DNA of 21,718 nt, taken from assembly GCA_964544365.1 (NCBI GenBank), contig CAZJCW010000046.1, forward strand, positions 1 to 21,718. Direction: 5' to 3'. A program made the position numbers and the translations under genes. The stretch is from Alsobacter sp964544365 (GTDB lineage Bacteria; Pseudomonadota; Alphaproteobacteria; Rhizobiales; Beijerinckiaceae). Below, piece by piece: positions 17,356 through 21,718 of this stretch; positions within the stretch are counted from its first letter, which is position 1; each line of letters begins with the position of its first letter. The notes below the pieces were generated by a model. That model searched no databases. It was not told where the DNA came from and saw only the letters and a list, made by a program, of their open reading frames with translations.

Positions 17356-18036
17356 TCAGGAGCGGAACAAGCGTGTGTACTGCGTCTCGTGCCGGGCCGA
17401 GGCGATGTCGGAGCGCCACGCTGCGCCGCCGAGGTCGTCGAGCCCGGCCTGCGCGGCGAAGGCGGCCGCGGCCCGCACGCGCGGCAGGAGCGCCGCCGTG
17501 ATGCGCTGGCCGTCGGTCTGCCCGATGGGACCCAGCCGCACGGCCGATGACACGAGGTTGGCGACGAAGGCCAGCAGGGCGGACTCGAGCGCGGGAGCGA
17601 GCGGCAGTCCGTGGCCGGCCGCGGCCACGCCCAGCGCGACCGGATAGGCGACGTCGCCATCCCACGCCCGCCCGAGCAGGTCGAAGGCGGGCGTCGGCCA
17701 GGATGATCGTGCGATGGCAAGAAAGGCATTGCCTTGCGCGGTCGCCTCGAGATGGCGCTCCCGCGTCGGCTGCAGCGCGACGGCGAGTTCGGCCACCTCC
17801 CGCAGCGAAGCGGCATCGTCCGCCGTCACCGCCCGCCAGGCTGCCGCCAGCAGGACGGCGTCATTGCGCCCCGAGCCGTGGTCGAGAAGGCCGCCGATCC
17901 AGTCCTGCGTGCTGGTCGCATCGTGGACCTGTCCCGTTTCGACCGTCCACTCCAACCCGTGCGAGTAGGCAAAGGCGCCGACGGGAAAAGCCGGCGACAA
18001 CCAGACCATGAGCGGCAGCAGGGACGGCTCAGCCAT
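17356..18036 (-). CDS. ureF: Urease accessory protein UreF
   Basis: Cytoplasmic chaperone of 226 residues that joins UreD and UreG in the complex activating urease. The conserved N-terminal block SPAFPVGAFAYSHGLE is at residues 14-29, AVRLGPIGQTDGQ at 165-177, and the C-terminus HETQYTRLFRS is the typical UreF ending. The ATG at 18036 lies inside the end of ureE: the two genes overlap by 8 bases, which suggests coupled translation. A longer in-frame start at 18219 exists, but its extra residues are only an out-of-frame reading of the ureE histidine tail (Met/Thr-rich low complexity), so I reject it. Confidence 0.97.
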   Translation of the reverse strand: MAEPSLLPLMVWLSPAFPVGAFAYSHGLEWTVETGQVHDATSTQDWIGGLLDHGSGRNDAVLLAAAWRAVTADDAASLREVAELAVALQPTRERHLEATAQGNAFLAIARSSWPTPAFDLLGRAWDGDVAYPVALGVAAAGHGLPLAPALESALLAFVANLVSSAVRLGPIGQTDGQRITAALLPRVRAAAAFAAQAGLDDLGGAAWRSDIASARHETQYTRLFRS

Positions 18037-18670
18037 GCTTGTGGCCGTGACCGTGCCCATGCTGCGCGTGGTCGTGATCATGGTCGTGGCCGCAACCGCA
18101 GCCGGGTCCATGCTCATGGTCGCCGTGAGCATGGGCGTGGGCTGGGGCGTGATCATGGCCATGATGCCCATGGTCGTGCGCGTGGGCATGATCGTGGTGG
18201 TCGTGCCCGTGGTCGCCATGGTGGTGTCCGTGGCCGCCCTGGTCGTAGGCCCCCTTCTCCGGCTGGAACGGACGCTCGACGGCCGTCACGCTGCAGCCCT
18301 GGCCGCGGACCATCTCTGCAAGGACATGGTCATCCTCGATATAGATCGCGTCCGCCGTGATCTCGGCCGGCGTATGCCGGTTGCCGATGTGCCAGGCGAC
18401 GCGCAGCAGGCGCAGCGGATTCTCGGCCCGGACTTCCAGCAACCTCTGCGCAGCCGCCTTCACCTGCACGAGGCGCCCGTCCTCGAGCTTCAGCCCGTCG
18501 CCGTCGTTGAGGACCGTGGCCTTCTCGAGATCCAGCAGGAAGTCGAGGCCGTTCGTCCCGGTCAGGGCCATGCGGCGACGGTGCCGGCCGTCATGGTCCA
18601 GCACCACGGTATCGGCAACGCGCTCGGGCTTGACGGCGGCTTTGCGGACGACGGTGGTGGCGCGGAGCAT
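18029..18670 (-). CDS. ureE: Urease nickel metallochaperone UreE with a very long histidine-rich tail
   Basis: Cytoplasmic nickel chaperone of 213 residues that supplies Ni to the UreD-F-G-urease complex. The N-terminal domain covers residues about 5-75. The metal-binding C-terminal domain contains AWHIGNRHTPAEI (92-104), with H94 and H99, and DDHVLAEMVRGQG (113-125). PFQPEKGAY (134-142) ends the globular part. From residue 147 to 212 there are 30 histidines, interspersed with Gly, Asp and Ala, plus a CGC motif at 191-193. Tails of this kind occur in UreE of Klebsiella, but this one is longer. AAAGGG lies 7 bases before the ATG. It lies 50 bases downstream of the MFS gene and overlaps ureF by 8 bases. 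Confidence 0.97.
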   Translation of the reverse strand: MLRATTVVRKAAVKPERVADTVVLDHDGRHRRRMALTGTNGLDFLLDLEKATVLNDGDGLKLEDGRLVQVKAAAQRLLEVRAENPLRLLRVAWHIGNRHTPAEITADAIYIEDDHVLAEMVRGQGCSVTAVERPFQPEKGAYDQGGHGHHHGDHGHDHHDHAHAHDHGHHGHDHAPAHAHAHGDHEHGPGCGCGHDHDHDHAQHGHGHGHKHG

Positions 18671-18720
18671 GGCGTGACCCTTTCCTCGGACTCCCGGGAT
18701 GAATAGCACGGGCCGTCCGC

Positions 18721-19941
18721 TCAGACACCCGTCTCCGGCGATGCGGCAGGGGACGGGGCCACGACGATGTGACGCCGCACCACCGAGGCGAGCAGGAGGA
18801 GAAGGAGGAACGCCCCGGCCATGCAGGCGGCCAGCAGCCACATGGCGGGCCCGAGGCCGTGCCGTTCGATGACAAAGGCCAGAACCACCGGTGCGATGGC
18901 ATTGGCGACGTTCTGGCCGAAAGCGATGCGCCCGGCAAAGGTCCCGTAGGCGGCCGATCCGAAGACCCAGAGCGGGAGGGTGGCGCGCGAGACGGCAAAC
19001 AGGCCGTTCCCGAAGCTGTACAGCGCGATGAAGACGATGGCGGCCGCCGATGAGCCGATGGCGGGGAGCATGACGGCGAACGAGGCGACGACGAGGCCGC
19101 AGGCGATCAGCGCCGACGTCATCGGCGAGGCTCTTTGCGCCAGCATGAAGTCGGCGACCCGCGCCACGGTCGAGAGCAGCCCCATGCTGGAGGCCAGCGT
19201 CAGCGCAGCCGCTGTTGACAGGCCCGAGAGTTCCAGCATCTCCAGCACATGCAGGGACAGGCCCCAGCCGACGAACCCGGCGAGGGCGAAGCAGGGGGCC
19301 ATGACCAGGACGGCGAACCTGCGGCCGTCGGAGGTCACCGCCGAAGGCGAAGGCACGGGTGCGTCGCCGCCGCCGGAGGCACTGCGGCGAGGCAGCACGA
19401 AGGCGTGCAGCGGGAGGCACAGCAGCACATGCACGCCGGCATAGATGAAGCAGACCCAACGCCAGCCCACGGCGGCGTCGAGGGCTCCCGTGAGCGGCCA
19501 GGTGATGCTCGACGCCAGTCCCGTGAAAAGCATCAGGACCGACATCGAACGGCGGGCGGATCGGCCGGCCACCTGCGCGAGCGCCGTGAATCCGGGCAGG
19601 GAAAGGCCCAGGCTGCCGCCCACCCCGATCAGGATCCACGCGGCGCAATAGCTTGCAGGGCCACGGGCGAAGCCGAGGGCGACCAGCGCCAGGGCAAAGA
19701 CGATCGACCCCAGTATCAGCGTGCCTGCCGCGCCGACCCGGTCCATCCGCTTGCCCAGCCACGGCGAAAGGACGGCCATCACCGCCACCATCAGCGTGAC
19801 GCCGAAGAAGACGAGTTCCGTGCCGAGCCCCAGGTCTCGCGCCATGTCGCGGCCGACGAGGGCAGGCAGGTAGAACGTCGTCCCCCACCCCGTCACCTGC
19901 GTGACGGCGAGGACCGCCGTCGCGCGTCCGACCGGACTCAT
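18721..19941 (-). CDS. MFS transporter located inside the urease gene cluster
   Basis: Inner-membrane protein of 406 residues with about 12 hydrophobic helices in two groups of six, split by a cytoplasmic loop (residues about 184-208). The loop 2-3 signature WLGKRMDRVGAAG (61-73) supports the major facilitator superfamily. Its substrate is not evident; it resembles small-solute or drug/monocarboxylate-type MFS proteins in general character only. The start is uncertain: ATG 19941 has GAGG only 3 bases upstream, while an upstream GTG at 19992 has no site; ATG 19941 places the first helix close to the N-terminus as usual. It lies 200 bases downstream of ureC and 50 upstream of ureE on the same strand, so it is very probably cotranscribed with at least ureE-ureF-ureG. 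A role linked to urea, ammonium-related compounds or metal is a guess from position. Confidence 0.88.
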   Translation of the reverse strand: MSPVGRATAVLAVTQVTGWGTTFYLPALVGRDMARDLGLGTELVFFGVTLMVAVMAVLSPWLGKRMDRVGAAGTLILGSIVFALALVALGFARGPASYCAAWILIGVGGSLGLSLPGFTALAQVAGRSARRSMSVLMLFTGLASSITWPLTGALDAAVGWRWVCFIYAGVHVLLCLPLHAFVLPRRSASGGGDAPVPSPSAVTSDGRRFAVLVMAPCFALAGFVGWGLSLHVLEMLELSGLSTAAALTLASSMGLLSTVARVADFMLAQRASPMTSALIACGLVVASFAVMLPAIGSSAAAIVFIALYSFGNGLFAVSRATLPLWVFGSAAYGTFAGRIAFGQNVANAIAPVVLAFVIERHGLGPAMWLLAACMAGAFLLLLLLASVVRRHIVVAPSPAASPETGV

Positions 19942-20113
19942 CAGCCTCGCCCGCTTTTCGCAATCCCGGGATACAGGAATACGGCAGGTCACGACGGCGG
20001 GCTATGCGCGATGCCTCCGGTCGCGGCACATCCGCCCTGCGCGGGGGGTATGCCACGCACGACGGGCAAGGCTTCCTCGCCGGGCAGGCGTCACGACGGA
20101 TCAGCGACGGGCG

Positions 20114-20141
20114 GCGGACCGCGGCACCGCGCCGTGTCCGC
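20114..20141 (-). terminator. Hairpin immediately after the ureC stop codon
   Basis: GCGGAC (20114-20119) pairs with GTCCGC (20136-20141); the inner CGCG (20120-20123) pairs with CGCG (20128-20131), leaving a GCAC loop and a 4-base bulge. It abuts the ureC stop (20142-20144) and has no T-run. It could be a partial terminator or an RNA-stabilising stem that sets the ratio of urease subunits to accessory proteins. The rest of the 200-base gap up to 19942 shows no gene. Confidence 0.35.
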
Positions 20142-21718
20142 TCAGAACAGGAAGTAGCGCTGCGCCATCGGCAGTTCCTTCGCCGGTTCGCAGACGAGCA
20201 GTTCACCATCCGCCGTCACGGCGTAGGTCTCGGGATCGACCTGGATGTCCGGCGTGGCGTCGTTGTGGACCATCGACGCCTTGGAGATGCCGCCGCGCAC
20301 GTTCTCGACGGCGACGAACGTCTTCGACACGCCGATTTTCTCGCGCAACCCCTCGGCGATCGCCACCTGAGAGGTGAACACGACCGACGTCGCCGTCAGC
20401 GCCTTGCCGAAGGCGCCGAACATCGGTCGGTAGTGCACCGGTTGCGGCGTCGGGATCGAAGCGTTGGGATCGCCCATCGGCGCGGCGATGATGGTGCCGC
20501 CCTTCACGACGAGATCGGGCTTCACGCCGAAGAAGGCCGGCGACCACAGGACGAGGTCGGCGAGCTTGCCCGGTTCCACCGAGCCGATATGCCTCGACAC
20601 GCCGTGCGCGATGGCGGGGTTGATGGTGTATTTCGCCACGTAGCGCTTGGCGCGGAAGTTGTCGTTGCCGACGCCGTCGCCGGAGAGCGCGCCACGCTGC
20701 TTCTTCATCTTGTCCGCCGTCTGCCACGTGCGGGTGATGACCTCGCCGAGACGGCCCATGGCCTGGCTGTCGGACGACATCATCGACAGCGCGCCGATGT
20801 CGTGCAGGATGTCCTCCGCCGCGATCGTCTCGCGCCGGATGCGGCTCTCGGCGAAGGCCAGGTCCTCGGGAATCGACCCGTCGAGGTGGTGGCACACCAT
20901 GAGCATGTCGAGATGCTCGTCGAGCGTGTTCACCGTGAAGGGCCGCGTCGGGTTGGTCGACGACGGCAGCACGTTGGGCAGGCCCGCCACCTTGATGATG
21001 TCCGGCGCGTGGCCGCCGCCGGCTCCCTCCGTGTGGAAGGCATGGATGGTGCGCCCCTTGAAGGCCGCAACCGTGTCCTCCACGAAGCCCGACTCGTTCA
21101 GCGTGTCGGTATGGATCATGACCTGGATGTCATGGTCGTCGGCCACCGCGAGGCAGTTGTCGATGGCGGCGGGGGTGGTGCCCCAGTCCTCGTGCAGCTT
21201 GAGCGCGCAGGCGCCGGCGCGGATCATCTCGACCAGCGGCCCCGGCAGGGCGGCGTTCCCCTTCCCGGAGATGCCGAGGTTCACGGGGAAGGCGTCGAAG
21301 CTCTGCAGCATCCGCATCATGTGCCACGGCCCCGGCGTGCAGGTGGTGGCATTCGTGCCCGCCGAGGGACCGGTGCCGCCGCCGAGCATCGACGTGACGC
21401 CGGACATCAGCGCGTGCTCGATCTGCTGCGGGCAGATGAAATGGATGTGGCTGTCGAAGCCGCCGGCGGTCAGGATCTTGCCCTCGCCGGCGATCACGTC
21501 CGTCCCCGGCCCGATGACGATGGTCACGCCGGGCTGGATGTCCGGGTTGCCCGCCTTGCCGATGGCGGCGATGCGGCCTTCCTTGATCCCGACATCGGCC
21601 TTCACGATGCCCCAGTGGTCGAGGATCAAGGCGTTGGTGATCACCGTGTCGACCGCTCCCTCCGCATTGGTGCGCTGGCTCTGGCCCATGCCGTCGCGGA
21701 TGGTCTTGCCGCCGCCGA
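20142..21718 (-). CDS. ureC: Urease subunit alpha (5' end outside the window)
   Basis: Catalytic subunit of urease, hydrolysing urea to ammonia and carbamate in the cytoplasm at a dinickel site. The frame is open to the right edge; by alignment of the HIH motif with Klebsiella numbering, about 45 N-terminal residues are missing. The visible frame begins GGGKTIRDGMGQ. Active-site elements are all present: GGFDSHIHF (nickel histidines), CALKLHEDWG (the lysine that is carbamylated), MIHTDTLNESGF and HAFHTEGAGGGHAPD (nickel and substrate histidines), the flap Cys-His in MVCHHLD, and SSDSQAMGR (nickel aspartate). The C-terminus MAQRYFLF is the usual one. An internal ATG at 21689 is not the start. 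ureA and ureB, and usually ureD, would precede it beyond the window edge. Confidence 0.98.
   Translation of the reverse strand, partial: GGGKTIRDGMGQSQRTNAEGAVDTVITNALILDHWGIVKADVGIKEGRIAAIGKAGNPDIQPGVTIVIGPGTDVIAGEGKILTAGGFDSHIHFICPQQIEHALMSGVTSMLGGGTGPSAGTNATTCTPGPWHMMRMLQSFDAFPVNLGISGKGNAALPGPLVEMIRAGACALKLHEDWGTTPAAIDNCLAVADDHDIQVMIHTDTLNESGFVEDTVAAFKGRTIHAFHTEGAGGGHAPDIIKVAGLPNVLPSSTNPTRPFTVNTLDEHLDMLMVCHHLDGSIPEDLAFAESRIRRETIAAEDILHDIGALSMMSSDSQAMGRLGEVITRTWQTADKMKKQRGALSGDGVGNDNFRAKRYVAKYTINPAIAHGVSRHIGSVEPGKLADLVLWSPAFFGVKPDLVVKGGTIIAAPMGDPNASIPTPQPVHYRPMFGAFGKALTATSVVFTSQVAIAEGLREKIGVSKTFVAVENVRGGISKASMVHNDATPDIQVDPETYAVTADGELLVCEPAKELPMAQRYFLF

Noticed and set aside
18037..18219. 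Possible 61-residue N-terminal extension of UreF.
   Set aside because: The added residues are Met/Thr/Ala low complexity read out of frame from the ureE tail. UreF normally begins shortly before SPAFPVGAFAYSHGLE, as with the start at 18036.
18008..18706. Plus-strand open frame rich in Met and Val across ureE.
   Set aside because: It is the complement of the His-codon repeat of ureE. The apparent hydrophobic protein is a by-product of CAT/CAC codons read as ATG/GTG.
18671..20209. Extended frame upstream of UreE running over the MFS gene and into ureC.
   Set aside because: It has no recognisable protein content, while the MFS frame shows a clear membrane-helix pattern. UreE family proteins start near residue MLRATTVV.

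Overview
The window is 21.7 kb of very GC-rich, densely coding chromosomal DNA. It looks like an alphaproteobacterium, most likely of the Hyphomicrobiales (Rhizobiales). The reasons are the strong G/C bias at third codon positions, a DnaE2-type error-prone polymerase, an alpha-2-macroglobulin/PBP1C pair, a urease operon with HupE/UreJ, and an intergenic palindromic element of rhizobial style. I cannot name the genus. There are twelve protein genes, two of them cut by the window edges. I see no rRNA, tRNA, CRISPR, transposase, integrase or phage gene, and no gene-free stretch longer than about 200 bases.

Left part, plus strand (1-5816): the 3' nine-tenths of dnaE2 (SOS-type translesion polymerase), then a probable two-gene unit of an LhgO-like FAD oxidoreductase and a polyol (mannitol/fructuronate-type) dehydrogenase, 28 bases apart. 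A GC-rich palindromic repeat (about 5861-5940) fills the convergent gap that follows.

Middle part (5988-14937): on the minus strand, a bacterial alpha-2-macroglobulin gene (yfhM-like) is followed 10 bases later by pbpC (penicillin-binding protein 1C). This pair is thought to form a periplasmic defence and repair unit: the macroglobulin traps invading proteases and PBP1C repairs the wall. Divergent from it, across a 138-base gap, is a gene for an exported protein with a peptidoglycan-binding domain and a trypsin-like fold. All three expected catalytic-triad positions of that fold appear to be substituted, so it is probably a pseudoprotease.

Right part, minus strand (15035-21718): purU (formyltetrahydrofolate deformylase), then, reading in transcription order from the right edge, ureC (5' end missing), an MFS transporter, ureE, ureF, ureG and hupE/ureJ. 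ureD, ureA and ureB probably lie beyond the right edge. UreC is the nickel-containing catalytic subunit; UreE, UreF and UreG deliver nickel; HupE probably imports it. UreE carries a long tail with 30 histidines, suggesting nickel storage. An MFS transporter between ureC and ureE is the unusual part of the layout. A hairpin directly after the ureC stop may separate expression of structural and accessory genes.

I did not find a clearly new multi-gene system. The best candidates for something under-described are the inactive protease-like protein beside the macroglobulin/PBP1C pair, and the MFS gene embedded in the urease operon.
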